Shown: positions 1-9,812, counted from the first letter of the stretch. The stretch: DNA of 64,000 nt from Scatolibacter rhodanostii (GCF_900197595.1 NZ_FZLO01000001.1:248001-312000), one strand, 5' to 3'. Notes: generated by a model not told the origin, from the letters alone. A program made the numbers and translations.

Positions 1-1375
1 CAGTAGATTTTAGTTTGGACAATAAAACAACACTCTCCACATGTGCCGTACGTGGGAACATATCTACTGGAGTGACTTCTGTAACGTGATATCCTTTTTC
101 AGCGAAGATACGGAGATCTCTTGCTAGGGTAGCGGGGTCACAAGAAACATAAACGACGCGTTTGGGCGAAAGATTAACGATTGTTTCAATCAAAGAAAGG
201 TCGCATCCTTTTCGAGGGGGATCTACAATAATTACATCAGGAATTTCATTTTGTGACCTTAGCTCTAGCGCCGCTTGTGCTGCATCACCACAGATGAATT
301 CAGCATTTGTAATGCGATTGCGCTTGGCATTTTCTTTGGCATTTACAATTGCATCGGGGATAATTTCCACACCAATTACTTTTTTTGCTTGGTGTGCCAT
401 AGAAAGACCAATCGTACCAATACCGCAGTAAAAATCAAGCAAGATTTCATTTCCGGTCAAACCGGCATATTCGGCCGCTTTGCGGTAGAGGATTTCGGCT
501 TGGTTACGATTAACTTGATAAAAAGAGAGGGGAGATATGTCAAATGTAAGCCCGCATAATTCATCTTCAATCGTATCTTTTCCCCAAAGGGTAATATTGC
601 GGTTTCCAAGGGCAACGTTGGTTTTATCTGGATTTATGTTCACAACAAAACTGACCATAGTAGGCAGAGATTCTTGAAGGGCAGCTAATAGTTCGTCGAC
701 TTGCGGGATTTTTGGCTTGGTAGAAATAAGCCCAACCATGACTTCGCCCGTCTTTTCTCCTTTACGAAGATAAAGTTTTCGAAGAAGACCGCTGTGAGAA
801 AATTCATCATAAATACTGCAAGGATATTTTCTATGCCATTCACGAAATATTTTCATAGCAAGATTAAATTCTGCAGGTTGTAAGCGACAAGTGAGAGCAT
901 CTACTATACGATGGGAATTTACAGCATAAAAACCCATTTGCAACTTTCCGTCTTTATCTTTGCCGAGTGGAATTAAAGCTTTGTTTCGATAACCATCAGT
1001 CGATTGCCGGCAATCTCCCAAAATCGCTTGAATAGGAAGGTCTTTAAAAGCTCCAATTCGTGATAAAGCATCTGTAACCTTCTGCTGTTTAATCGCAAGT
1101 TCTGATTTATAGGAAATATGCCGGTAAGTGCAGCCGCCGCAAGAGGTAAAGTAAGGACAATCAGAAGTAATACGGTCAGAAGAAGAGTTAAGAATTTCTT
1201 CGATTCTTCCAAAAGCGAATCTTTTTGTGACTTTTACAATTCTAACCATTAAAGAATCATTTATCGCTGAAAGTGGAACGAAAATTGGGAAGTTATCATA
1301 GCGTCCTACTCCCAAACCATCAGCTGTCATGCCGGTGATAGAGAGTGGGATAATGTCATTTTTTTTAAGGTTCAT
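1..1375 (-). CDS. rlmD: 23S rRNA (uracil-C5)-methyltransferase, RlmD/RumA type (3' end cut by window)
   Basis: SAM-dependent C5 methylation of a 23S rRNA uracil (U1939-type site). Reading leftward from ATG at 1375, an N-terminal TRAM-like domain (about residues 1-55) is followed by a C-x5-C-x2-C cluster (CPYFTSCGGC) and a later single Cys (ALTCRL), the [4Fe-4S] ligand pattern of RumA. SAM motif FYCGIGTIGL, the VDPPRKG motif and the catalytic-Cys motif VSCDPATLARDL follow. The frame is still open at base 1 after HVESVVLLSK, which is normally almost the C-terminus, so only a few residues are missing. Firmicutes often carry several paralogues (RlmCD), so the exact uracil is not certain. It is transcribed away from the ABC gene. 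Confidence 0.9.
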   Translation of the reverse strand, partial: MNLKKNDIIPLSITGMTADGLGVGRYDNFPIFVPLSAINDSLMVRIVKVTKRFAFGRIEEILNSSSDRITSDCPYFTSCGGCTYRHISYKSELAIKQQKVTDALSRIGAFKDLPIQAILGDCRQSTDGYRNKALIPLGKDKDGKLQMGFYAVNSHRIVDALTCRLQPAEFNLAMKIFREWHRKYPCSIYDEFSHSGLLRKLYLRKGEKTGEVMVGLISTKPKIPQVDELLAALQESLPTMVSFVVNINPDKTNVALGNRNITLWGKDTIEDELCGLTFDISPLSFYQVNRNQAEILYRKAAEYAGLTGNEILLDFYCGIGTIGLSMAHQAKKVIGVEIIPDAIVNAKENAKRNRITNAEFICGDAAQAALELRSQNEIPDVIIVDPPRKGCDLSLIETIVNLSPKRVVYVSCDPATLARDLRIFAEKGYHVTEVTPVDMFPRTAHVESVVLLSKLKST

Positions 1376-1551
1376 AGTTCACCATGTTTCAGAGTTATAG
1401 TATTGACTTGTATTTAATAGTATTGTAGCATTAGATGATAAAAAAAACAATCAATGCAAAATAGTAATTCACCTAATTTGTGCAAAAATAATAAAACTAA
1501 AGATGAAATGCATTATGGAATAGGCAAAACAAAAGATTTAATCAAAATAAG

Positions 1552-1580
1552 TTGACAGAACATAGGTGGCACGATATAAT
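1552..1580 (+). promoter_or_regulatory. Consensus sigma-A promoter
   Basis: Perfect -35 TTGACA (1552-1557), 17-bp spacer, perfect -10 TATAAT (1575-1580). Transcription would begin near 1587 and run into the two-hairpin segment that follows, not directly into a gene; the next start codon is at 1831. Confidence 0.85.
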
Positions 1581-1586
1581 TTAATT

Positions 1587-1690
1587 GTTAAAAGATTATA
1601 AGTCACCGCGGTAAGCGTTTACCGCAGTTTTCAATACAACTCCTCCCCAAAAGAATGAAAGGGACCGGTATATCCGGTCTCTTTCATTTT
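1587..1690 (+). ncRNA. Candidate small RNA or structured leader with two hairpins and a terminator
   Basis: Directly downstream of a perfect promoter lie hairpin 1 (GCGGTAA 1608-1614 / TTACCGC 1619-1625, 4-nt loop), an unpaired C-rich stretch CTCCTCCCC (1640-1648), and hairpin 2 (arms 1654-1668 and 1674-1688, 15 bp with one G-U, loop TATAT). Hairpin 2 ends in a short T run and looks like an intrinsic terminator. No coding frame is evident. The C-rich loop complements Shine-Dalgarno sequences, as in Gram-positive regulatory RNAs with C-rich motifs. It could instead be an attenuating leader of the ABC gene that starts 140 bases further on. Confidence 0.5.
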
Positions 1691-1830
1691 GTGCGGAAAA
1701 AAGCAGCAGAGAAGGTAAGTGGTATTGATTCTTGGGTAAATTTGTGAGATAATTAAAAAAATAGAAATATCGTAAATTCAGATAACAAAACAATGAGGGT
1801 TGTATTTGTGAAGGAGATGGGAGAGAAGAA

Positions 1831-3585
1831 ATGAAGAGCAAAAAGCAGAAAGGTTCTTTGAGAAGATTTCTACCTTATTATAACCAATATAAGGGTATTC
1901 TTTTTTTTGATTTATTTTGTGCGGCACTGACAACGGTTTGTGAGCTTGTGTTGCCAATGCTTGTGCGATATATTACCAATACAGCGATTAATGACTTGGC
2001 AGCGCTGACGATTGAAATCGTCCTTAAAGTAGGAGCGCTGTATTTATTTTTGCGTATTGTGGATGCGGGTGCTAACTTCTTTATGGCTTCCATTGGTCAT
2101 ATTATGGGCGCTAAAATGGAAACAACTATGAGAACAGAGCTTTTTGCTCACTTGCAAAAGCTATCTTTTTCTTATTATGACAATGCCAAGGTCGGCAAAA
2201 TTATGGCGAGAATCACTTCGGATTTATTTGATGTGACAGAATTTGCCCATCATGGCCCGGAAGAAATTTTTATTTCATCCATTAAGATGGTCGGTTCTTT
2301 CATCATTTTGTGCTCGGTCAACGTGCCGCTGACTTTGATCGTATTCTCTGTCGTGCCATTTATGTTTTTGGCAGCTTACATATTTAACAAAAAAATGCGC
2401 AAGCAATTCAGAGATCAGAGAGCTCAAATCGGCGAAATTAATTCACAGGTTGAAGACAGTCTTCTAGGGGTGCGTGTTGTCAAATCATTTGCTAATGAGC
2501 ACATTGAAGAAGAGAAGTTTGCCAAAGGTAATAATGCATTTTATGAGATTAAAAAGAAAAGCTACTTTTATATGGGAGGCTTTGATGCTTCCAACCGTAT
2601 TTTTGATGGTTTAATGAATCTTCTCGTGTTGGTTGTTGGTTCTATTTTCATGATTCGCGGTCAAATCAGACCAGCCGATTTAGTGGCTTATATTATGTAT
2701 ATAGGCACCTTGATTAGTTCTATTCGTCAGCTTGTGCAGTTTACAGAGCAGTTTCAAAGAGGAACAACAGGTATCGAGAGATTCTTCCAAATCATGGATG
2801 CTGACGTGGATATTTTCGATGAGCCTGATGCCAAGCTCTTAAAGCTAAAAAAAGGTGAAATTTCATTTGAAAATGTCAGCTTCAGTTATTCTGAAGGCGG
2901 AAGGCAAATCCTTTCTGATATCAATCTAAAGGTGAATGCAGGAGAAAACGTTGCGTTGGTGGGTCCTTCCGGCGGCGGCAAAACGACTCTTTGTAACTTG
3001 ATTCCAAGATTTTATGATGTCAGCGGTGGTCGTGTTTTAATTGATGGACAAAACATCCATAATGTACAGTTAAAATCGCTGAGAGAGCAAATAGGTTTTG
3101 TTCAGCAGGATGTATACCTATTTTCGGGTTCAGTTTTTGAAAATATTCAATATGGTAAACCTGGTGCCAGTCGAGAAGAAGTCATAGAAGCGGCTGAAAA
3201 AGCCGGTGCTCATGAGTTTATTATGGGACTTTTAAGCGGCTATGACACGTATGTTGGTGAACGAGGAGTAAAGCTTTCAGGTGGACAGAAACAGCGAATC
3301 AGCATTGCCAGAGCCTTTTTGAAGAACCCTCCCATTATGATTTTAGATGAAGCGACCAGTGCGCTAGATAATGAAAGTGAAAAAATCGTGCAGAAATCGC
3401 TTGAAGATTTATCAAAGGGAAGAACTACTTTCACGATTGCACACCGGCTAACGACAATCAAAAATGCAACCATGATTTTGGTTTTGACGGATAAGGGCAT
3501 TGAAGAACAAGGCACGCATGAAGAACTGATAGCAAAAAAAGGTATATACTATCAGCTTTATAATAGTTATAGTGAGGATAAATAG
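1831..3585 (+). CDS. ABC exporter half-transporter (permease fused to ATPase)
   Basis: Multidrug/lipid-type ABC exporter of the MsbA/BmrA/MdlB kind, acting in the cytoplasmic membrane as a dimer. The N-terminal part (about 1-310) is a six-helix ABC transmembrane domain. The C-terminal ATPase has Walker A GPSGGGKT (378-385), signature LSGGQ (482-486), Walker B MILDE (catalytic Glu 507) and the switch His in IAHR (538). Length 584 is normal for a half-transporter. Shine-Dalgarno AAGGAG precedes ATG 1831 closely. Only one half gene is present, so a homodimer is likely; the substrate cannot be read from sequence. murD follows after 11 bases, suggesting cotranscription. Confidence 0.93.
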   Translation: MKSKKQKGSLRRFLPYYNQYKGILFFDLFCAALTTVCELVLPMLVRYITNTAINDLAALTIEIVLKVGALYLFLRIVDAGANFFMASIGHIMGAKMETTMRTELFAHLQKLSFSYYDNAKVGKIMARITSDLFDVTEFAHHGPEEIFISSIKMVGSFIILCSVNVPLTLIVFSVVPFMFLAAYIFNKKMRKQFRDQRAQIGEINSQVEDSLLGVRVVKSFANEHIEEEKFAKGNNAFYEIKKKSYFYMGGFDASNRIFDGLMNLLVLVVGSIFMIRGQIRPADLVAYIMYIGTLISSIRQLVQFTEQFQRGTTGIERFFQIMDADVDIFDEPDAKLLKLKKGEISFENVSFSYSEGGRQILSDINLKVNAGENVALVGPSGGGKTTLCNLIPRFYDVSGGRVLIDGQNIHNVQLKSLREQIGFVQQDVYLFSGSVFENIQYGKPGASREEVIEAAEKAGAHEFIMGLLSGYDTYVGERGVKLSGGQKQRISIARAFLKNPPIMILDEATSALDNESEKIVQKSLEDLSKGRTTFTIAHRLTTIKNATMILVLTDKGIEEQGTHEELIAKKGIYYQLYNSYSEDK

Positions 3586-3596
3586 CAGGAGGCTAT

Positions 3597-4988
3597 ATGG
3601 ACAAGGAAACTTTTTTTGAACAGATTAAAGGAAAGCGAATTGCGCTTTGCGGTGTAGGGAGAAGTCATATGCCGCTGGCAGATTTGTTCACTCGCAAGGG
3701 TGCTTTGGTTTCGGTACGTGATAAGAGAGAGTTTGAGCAACTTGGCAGCAATGGTGAAACACTTAAAAAATTGGGTGTTAAATTGATACTCGGAAAAGAT
3801 TATCTGGCAGATTTAGATGAAGATATTATTTTTCGCACGCCCGGCATGAAGTTTTCTCTTTCTGAACTGCAAGAGGCAAGAGAGAATGGGCAAGTTGTAA
3901 CGAGTGAATTAGAGGTCTTTTTTGACCTTTGTCCTTGCAAAATTTATGCGGTAACAGGCAGTGACGGCAAAACCACCACGACCTCTGTTATGGCAGAATT
4001 TCTGCGTTCAGAGGGGAAAACAGTCCACCTTGGGGGCAATATCGGCAAACCGCTTTTACCCGAAATTGAAATTATTGAAAAAGACCACGTTGCTGTAGTC
4101 GAGCTTTCCAGTTTTCAGCTAATTTCTATGCGCAAATCGCCTGATGTAGCAGTGATTACCAATCTTTCTCCCAATCATTTGGATTGGCACAAGGATATGG
4201 AAGAATACATTGAAGCCAAGAAAAATGTGTTCATACACCAAAATGCTTTTTCCAGAACGGTTATCAATGCAGATAATGAATTGACGGCAGCTTTGGCAAA
4301 AGATGTTCGGGGACAGTGTCTCATGTTTAGCAGAGAGAAAGCCGTTGAACATGGTGCATTTTGTCAGGGTGGCTTTATTTTCACCAGTGGTATTCCTAAA
4401 ACAACCAATCAAAGAGTAATGGAAGTCAGTGATATTTTTCTGCCAGGTGTCCACAACATCGAAAATTATATGGCGGCTATTTGTGCTGTATGGGGCGATG
4501 TTAGCACGGAAAATATCATTAAAGTGGCAAAAAATTTCACGGGGGTTGAACACCGCATTGAATTTGTACGAGAAGTAGACGGCGTGAAATATTATAACGA
4601 TTCCATCGCCACAAGTCCTAGCCGTACAATTTCAGGTACCTTGTCACTCTACGATAAAAAAATAATTTTGCTCAGTGGTGGGTATGATAAGAATATTCCG
4701 TATGATTCACTTGGTCCTGTCATCTGCGAAAAAGTGAAAACACTAATTTTGATGGGAGCGACAGCACAGAAGATAGAAGATTCTGTTAAAGCAGCGCCGA
4801 ATTATGATGAAAATGGATTGGAAATTGTCAGAGTGCAAAATATGGCAGAAGCACTTTTAATTGCCAGTAACAGAGCAGAAAAAGGCGATATTGTATCGCT
4901 TTCACCAGCTTCGGCAGGCTTCGATTTATATACTGATTTTGAAGCAAGAGGCCGCCACTTTAAACAGCTGGTTAATGAAATGAAATGA
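3597..4988 (+). CDS. murD: UDP-N-acetylmuramoyl-L-alanine--D-glutamate ligase
   Basis: Cytoplasmic peptidoglycan-precursor enzyme that adds D-Glu to UDP-MurNAc-L-Ala with ATP. The N-terminal Rossmann-like domain begins CGVGRSHMPL, the ATP loop is GSDGKTTTT (121-129), and the central-domain motifs ELSSFQL and NLSPNHLDWH are intact, followed by the C-terminal ligase domain (HRIEFV, YNDSIATSP). Length 463 fits MurD. It sits outside a division/cell-wall cluster, between an ABC exporter and rnr, an arrangement I associate with some Clostridia. Shine-Dalgarno AGGAGG lies just before ATG 3597. Confidence 0.95.
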   Translation: MDKETFFEQIKGKRIALCGVGRSHMPLADLFTRKGALVSVRDKREFEQLGSNGETLKKLGVKLILGKDYLADLDEDIIFRTPGMKFSLSELQEARENGQVVTSELEVFFDLCPCKIYAVTGSDGKTTTTSVMAEFLRSEGKTVHLGGNIGKPLLPEIEIIEKDHVAVVELSSFQLISMRKSPDVAVITNLSPNHLDWHKDMEEYIEAKKNVFIHQNAFSRTVINADNELTAALAKDVRGQCLMFSREKAVEHGAFCQGGFIFTSGIPKTTNQRVMEVSDIFLPGVHNIENYMAAICAVWGDVSTENIIKVAKNFTGVEHRIEFVREVDGVKYYNDSIATSPSRTISGTLSLYDKKIILLSGGYDKNIPYDSLGPVICEKVKTLILMGATAQKIEDSVKAAPNYDENGLEIVRVQNMAEALLIASNRAEKGDIVSLSPASAGFDLYTDFEARGRHFKQLVNEMK

Positions 4989-5053
4989 ATGATTGCGTTT
5001 AAACTCACAAAAGCGTAAACAGGGAAGCGTGAGACGAAAGGACAACTATACAT

Positions 5054-7255
5054 TTGAATAACAAGAAAAAGAACCCAAGAACAGAAGCGGGCAAGAGAAA
5101 CTCCTCTTATGCAAAAAAAAGAAAACCGAAACCATTTAATAGCGCAGAGAAACTTTCTCGTGACGAAAAAAGAATAGTCGATTGCCTGAAAAAACATGGA
5201 GATAAGGAAATTGCCTCTCGTAGCCTTCTTAGAGAAACGGGCATGAAAGATAAGGCTGTTTTTTACGAAACGCTTCGTCAATTGCAAAATAAGGGAAAAC
5301 TGGAAGTCGACACCAAGCATAAGGTGAAATATCTGCCGTTTGGCAAGGGCGTTAGTGCTGAATTGGTTTCGCTCTCTGCTAAATTTGGTTTTGCAAAACC
5401 TGATGACGGCGGTGCGGATATATTTATTCCGGGCAGCGCACTCAAAGGTGCTTTTCCGGGCGATAAAATTTTGCTGACAGATGTTGCTATGCAGGAACGG
5501 GGACCCGACGGCAAAGTAAAAGCGGTTGTAGAACATCGTGATGTGCCCATGACAGGTACGTTAAAAATAACGGAAGACGGTACTTTTATTGCACCCGATG
5601 CTTCAGTGCGTTTTGATTTGGAAGTGAATGCTCACGACGTGCAAAATGCAAAGCATGGCGACAAAGTAGTGTTTAAACCCGTTCAAGATTACCGTGGAGA
5701 CTGGAGAACGGCAAAAGTTGATTCTGTTTTGGGTAGTGGTGACAGTGCCAAAATTTGTTCCGATGCCATTATTATTCAGCAAGGTATTCCTAATGTCTTT
5801 CCTGATGAAGTGTTAAGCGAAGCAAAAATTGCGGCTGCCAGAGAAATCACGGCAGATGATATCGAAAAACGACTAGACTTGCGCGACGAAATGATTCTTA
5901 CCATTGATGGGGCAGATGCCAAAGATTTAGACGATGCTATTTCTGTAAAGAAAACGGAGATAGGCTTTGAACTAGGCGTGCATATCGCAGATGTTTCCCA
6001 TTATATCAAAGAACACACAGCATTAGATGAGGAAGCTTTTACCAGAGGAACTTCTGTCTATTTTGCAGACAGGGTCATTCCCATGTTGCCCGTTGATATT
6101 TCTAACGGCATTTGTTCTCTGAATGCACACACGGACAAGCTGACTTTCTCGGCCATTATGTCTTTTGACAAGCATGGCGAGCTGGTTGATTATGATTTCA
6201 AGAAAACAATTATTAACTCGAAGGTTCGAGGCGTATACAGCGAAGTAAACGATATTTTTGCTGGGAATGCCACGGCAGAGCTTCTCGAAAAATATAAGCC
6301 GGCAGAAGAATCTTTACGCAACGCAAAAGAGCTTTCTGATATTCTCATCGAGAACGAGAAACGCCGTGGAACAATGGAAATTGTGAGCAGCGAGCTTAAA
6401 TTTAAGTTAGATGAAAACGGTGTTTGTGTCGATATTCTGCCACGCAAAACAGGCGAAGCAGAGCAAATGATTGAACAGCTCATGGTGTCTGCCAATATGG
6501 CAGCAGCTAAGTTTGCACAAAAGCATGAGTTGCCGTTCTTATATCGAATCCACGAAAAACCACAGTTGGAAAAGCTGAATAGCTTGATTGAAATTTTGGA
6601 CAGGCTCTTGGTTCCTTGTGCTGAAATCAAGACCAATAAACCGCAAACAGGCGATTTTGCCAAGATTTTGGAGAGAGTTAAGGGCAGCACAAAAGAAGAA
6701 CTAGTTTCTCAGCGTGTTTTGCGTACGATGGAAAAGGCAAAGTATGCAGCAGAGGAGCTAGGTCACTTTGGTTTGGCGCTGAAAGATTACAGCCACTTTA
6801 CTTCTCCGATTCGCCGTTATCCTGACCTTTCGATTCATCGTATTTTGTCGGCTTATCTTTCCGGTATGCCGGTGGCAAAGATCCAAAAACGTTATACGAA
6901 GTTTGCGGAAGAATCGGCCTCAAATTCTACCAGAAATGAGATTCGTGCTGTTATGGGCGAGCGAGCTGCTGAAGATTGCTATGTGGCAGAATATATGAAA
7001 GCGCATATTGGCGAAAAGCATGTTGGTATTATTAGTGGTGCGACCGCCAGAGGCTTGTTCGTTCGTCTCAAAAACGGTGCAGAAGGATTTGTCAGTATGG
7101 AACTATTTGATGGCGATTATGATTTTGACGGAGCAATCTCTCACGTTAATCGAACAACAGGCAAAGCATTGACTGTTGGAGAAGAGCTGGCTATTGTCGT
7201 CGCCTCCAGTGATGTTGCATCAGGACGTGTAGACTTTACGCCGAATCAAGAATAA
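5054..7255 (+). CDS. rnr: Ribonuclease R (RNB-family 3'-5' exoribonuclease)
   Basis: Processive 3'-5' exoribonuclease for structured RNA and mRNA decay. The order is a basic, Lys-rich N-terminus, a winged-helix segment (about 30-85), cold-shock domains, the RNB catalytic domain with its acidic cluster D285-x5-D291-x-D293-D294, and a C-terminal S1 domain (about 650-730, GLFVRLKNGAEGFV). Length 733 is normal. The start is TTG at 5054, 12 bases after GAAAGGA; the next in-frame Met is far inside, so the TTG start is favoured. It is encoded downstream of murD without a visible terminator between them. Confidence 0.93.
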   Translation: MNNKKKNPRTEAGKRNSSYAKKRKPKPFNSAEKLSRDEKRIVDCLKKHGDKEIASRSLLRETGMKDKAVFYETLRQLQNKGKLEVDTKHKVKYLPFGKGVSAELVSLSAKFGFAKPDDGGADIFIPGSALKGAFPGDKILLTDVAMQERGPDGKVKAVVEHRDVPMTGTLKITEDGTFIAPDASVRFDLEVNAHDVQNAKHGDKVVFKPVQDYRGDWRTAKVDSVLGSGDSAKICSDAIIIQQGIPNVFPDEVLSEAKIAAAREITADDIEKRLDLRDEMILTIDGADAKDLDDAISVKKTEIGFELGVHIADVSHYIKEHTALDEEAFTRGTSVYFADRVIPMLPVDISNGICSLNAHTDKLTFSAIMSFDKHGELVDYDFKKTIINSKVRGVYSEVNDIFAGNATAELLEKYKPAEESLRNAKELSDILIENEKRRGTMEIVSSELKFKLDENGVCVDILPRKTGEAEQMIEQLMVSANMAAAKFAQKHELPFLYRIHEKPQLEKLNSLIEILDRLLVPCAEIKTNKPQTGDFAKILERVKGSTKEELVSQRVLRTMEKAKYAAEELGHFGLALKDYSHFTSPIRRYPDLSIHRILSAYLSGMPVAKIQKRYTKFAEESASNSTRNEIRAVMGERAAEDCYVAEYMKAHIGEKHVGIISGATARGLFVRLKNGAEGFVSMELFDGDYDFDGAISHVNRTTGKALTVGEELAIVVASSDVASGRVDFTPNQE

Positions 7256-7324
7256 CAAAGGACAAAGCTTCATATGTATAATCAAAGCAGAAAAAGGTAT
7301 GCCTGCTTTGATGAGGAGGAGCAT

Positions 7325-7498
7325 ATGAAAAATTTGATTTTGTCCGCTATATTTGGGTTAACAGCCTTACTGTTAGTCAATCTAGTCAGCGTGTATACGG
7401 GAGTAGAACTGGTGGTCAGCAAATTGAGCTTACTTGTAGCAGCCATTCTAGGTATTCCGGGTGTCATTACGATGCTGATGATGAATATCGTATTATAA
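7325..7498 (+). CDS. BofA-family small membrane protein
   Basis: A 57-residue hydrophobic protein with two predicted membrane segments. The second ends in LGIPGVITMLMMN, resembling the GLPGV signature of BofA, the inhibitor of pro-sigma-K processing in sporulating Firmicutes. ATG 7325 is chosen because AGGAGGA lies five bases upstream; an earlier ATG at 7274 in the same frame lacks a ribosome site and would add a polar tail. It lies between rnr and nagA rather than beside recR as in Bacillus. Family membership rests on short motifs; a role in sporulation is inference. Confidence 0.65.
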   Translation: MKNLILSAIFGLTALLLVNLVSVYTGVELVVSKLSLLVAAILGIPGVITMLMMNIVL

Positions 7499-7523
7499 AA
7501 AGAAGTAAAAATGGAGGGGAATT

Positions 7524-8645
7524 ATGAAATTAATCAATGCTCATCTTTTGAATGAAAACTTTGTGTTTTCTAAAGCAGATATTGAAATTGACGGCGGAAG
7601 AATTAAACAGATTAGTGAAAAGATATCATTCGCTCCTGAGGAAACCGTAATTGATTGCACAGGCTATCGTATTGTACCTGGTTTTGTAGATGTACATATC
7701 CATGGCTGTGCCGGAACAGACACGATGGATGCTACCCGTGAATCTTTGCAGAACATGGCAAAATATCTTATCACAAAAGGAGTTACTTCTTTTTGTCCGA
7801 CAACGATGACAGCAAGCAAAGAAGAAATCATCACAGCGGTTAAAAATGTAAATGACTGCATGGTGAACCCCTGCGAAGGAGCAGCGGTTGTCGGTGTAAA
7901 TATGGAAGGCCCGTTTATTGCCGAAAAGCGTAAAGGTGCTCAGAAAGCAGATTATATTATTCGTCCTGATTTTGCTTTCTTTAAAGACGTATACGACCAA
8001 TTTGAAGGTGTCATTAAACTGGTGGATGTAGCACCTGAGGAAGATAAAGACGGCGAGTTCATTCGTCAGGCAAAAGAGCTGTGCACCGTTTCACTGGCAC
8101 ATACTACAGCAGACTATGCACTCACAAAGCAAGCAATTGATTATGGAGTCAGCCACATTACGCATTTATACAATGCAATGGCAGGCTTTTCGCACCGTGA
8201 ACCCGGTGTGGTAGGGGCAGTTTTTGAAGATGAGAGAGTTCGTGCAGAGGTTATTTGCGACGGTCATCACATTCATCCGTCAGTACTGCGAACGACTTTC
8301 CGCATTCTTGGCGACAGGGCACTTGTAGTGAGTGATTCTATGCGTGCAGCTGGACTGCCTGAAGGCGAAAAATATGATTTGGGCGGACAAGGCGTTACGG
8401 TCCGAAATGGACTGGCTACGTTAGATGACGGAACAATTGCCGGTTCTGTTACCAACTTGCATGAAGAAATTCGAAATCTTGTCAAATTTGGCATTCCATT
8501 AGAACAGGCCATTAAAGCGGCAACGCTAATCCCTGCCAAAGCGATAGGGTTAGATAACGAGATTGGCAGCCTTTCAGTTGGCAAAAAAGCTGATTTGGTT
8601 ATGTTAGACGAGAATTTAGAAATTGTAGCGGTTTACCACGAATAA
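7524..8645 (+). CDS. nagA: N-acetylglucosamine-6-phosphate deacetylase
   Basis: Converts GlcNAc-6-P to GlcN-6-P and acetate in amino-sugar recycling. It is an amidohydrolase-fold protein of 373 residues with the H-x-H metal motif (58-60, VHIHGCAGTDTMDA), EGPFI with the metal-binding Glu, conserved histidines in SLAHTTADY and THLYNAM, and the catalytic Asp in VSDSMRAAG. A strong GGAGGGG lies just before ATG 7524. No nagB or nagE is adjacent, so this is a stand-alone gene and is probably constitutive or recycling-linked; no operator is visible. Confidence 0.95.
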   Translation: MKLINAHLLNENFVFSKADIEIDGGRIKQISEKISFAPEETVIDCTGYRIVPGFVDVHIHGCAGTDTMDATRESLQNMAKYLITKGVTSFCPTTMTASKEEIITAVKNVNDCMVNPCEGAAVVGVNMEGPFIAEKRKGAQKADYIIRPDFAFFKDVYDQFEGVIKLVDVAPEEDKDGEFIRQAKELCTVSLAHTTADYALTKQAIDYGVSHITHLYNAMAGFSHREPGVVGAVFEDERVRAEVICDGHHIHPSVLRTTFRILGDRALVVSDSMRAAGLPEGEKYDLGGQGVTVRNGLATLDDGTIAGSVTNLHEEIRNLVKFGIPLEQAIKAATLIPAKAIGLDNEIGSLSVGKKADLVMLDENLEIVAVYHE

Positions 8646-8762
8646 ATTTAGTGATGCCGATTTCTAATAAAGTTTGTTGTTATAAGACTAAGCTTCATTT
8701 GATGTCGGTGTTACTTCTGTAAATAGCTAAAAGAATGGGAAAATATTTGAGGGGGAACAGTA

Positions 8763-9770
8763 ATGAGCAATACCCTAATACCAGAGGGCTATAAGTCGGT
8801 TTTGAATTTGTATGAAACACAGGTGGCAATTGGTTGTCTGCGGAATCACTTTCAAAAGAAATTGTCCAAAAATTTGAATCTAAAACGTGTGTCTGCGCCA
8901 CTTTTTGTTGATCCGTTGACAGGACTCAACGATGATTTAAACGGCATTGAGCGTGCTGTTAGTTTTGATATTAAAGAAACCGGCACAAATGCACAAGTTG
9001 TACATTCTTTGGCAAAGTGGAAGCGAATGGCACTGTATCGCTACAAGTTTTCTGAGGGAGAAGGCTTGTATACAGATATGAATGCAATTCGCCGTGACGA
9101 AGAAATGTCTAATCTTCATTCTATTTATGTTGACCAGTGGGATTGGGAAAAAGTGCTGCCGCAAGGTAAGCGTAATGTGGCGTACTTAAAAGAAACCGTG
9201 CAGTCCATTATCAATGCATTTTGTGACACAGCAGAAGAACTGCAAACATTGTTTCCGAAATTGGTAGCTGATTTTAAGCGAAAGGTGACTTTTGTGACAG
9301 CACAAGAGCTAGAGGATTTGTATCCAGAAGCTACCAGTAAAGAGCGTGAGAACAAAATCACAGAAAAATATAAAACCGTGTTTATTTTGGGAATTGGCGA
9401 CGTCATGAAATCTGGCCAAAAGCATGATGGACGAGCTCCCGACTATGATGACTGGTCGATGAACGGTGATATTTTGCTTTGGAGCGACGTGCTTGGCAGA
9501 GCGATTGAGCTCTCTTCTATGGGTATTCGTGTTAGCCCTGAATCACTAGATTCACAGTTGACTAAAGCCGGCTGTGATGACAGACGAGAATTGCTGTTTC
9601 ATAAAATGCTGTTGGCGGGTGAATTGCCTCTCACAATGGGAGGCGGTATCGGTCAATCTCGCGCCTGTATGCTACTGCTGAAAAAAGCTCATGTCGGCGA
9701 AGTACAGACGTCTATTTGGGATGAAGATACGTTGGCTGTCTGTGAAAAAGCAGGTGTCGTGCTTTTGTAA
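8763..9770 (+). CDS. asnA: Aspartate--ammonia ligase (asparagine synthetase A)
   Basis: Makes asparagine from aspartate, ammonia and ATP. AsnA is structurally related to class II aminoacyl-tRNA synthetases. At 335 residues it matches the family length, with the characteristic N-terminus (YETQVAIGCLRNHF, then SAPLFVDPLTGLNDDLNG) and the C-terminal ATP-binding segment GGGIGQSRACMLLL. Shine-Dalgarno GAGGGGG precedes ATG 8763. It appears monocistronic: a 15-bp hairpin terminator starts about 40 bases after its stop. Confidence 0.96.
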   Translation: MSNTLIPEGYKSVLNLYETQVAIGCLRNHFQKKLSKNLNLKRVSAPLFVDPLTGLNDDLNGIERAVSFDIKETGTNAQVVHSLAKWKRMALYRYKFSEGEGLYTDMNAIRRDEEMSNLHSIYVDQWDWEKVLPQGKRNVAYLKETVQSIINAFCDTAEELQTLFPKLVADFKRKVTFVTAQELEDLYPEATSKERENKITEKYKTVFILGIGDVMKSGQKHDGRAPDYDDWSMNGDILLWSDVLGRAIELSSMGIRVSPESLDSQLTKAGCDDRRELLFHKMLLAGELPLTMGGGIGQSRACMLLLKKAHVGEVQTSIWDEDTLAVCEKAGVVLL

Positions 9771-9812
9771 AAATTATGTTTATCTTGAAAAATTACAAAA
9801 AATTGGCTGATT

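Noticed and set aside
162-559. Plus-strand frames opposite the RlmD-type gene
   Set aside because: They are shadows of the minus-strand methyltransferase, whose motifs are complete in its own frame.
1564-1572. GGTGGCACG resembling a T-box antiterminator core
   Set aside because: It lies in the promoter spacer, before the predicted transcript start, and no specifier stem or NNN-CCA bulge is present; the downstream gene is an ABC exporter.
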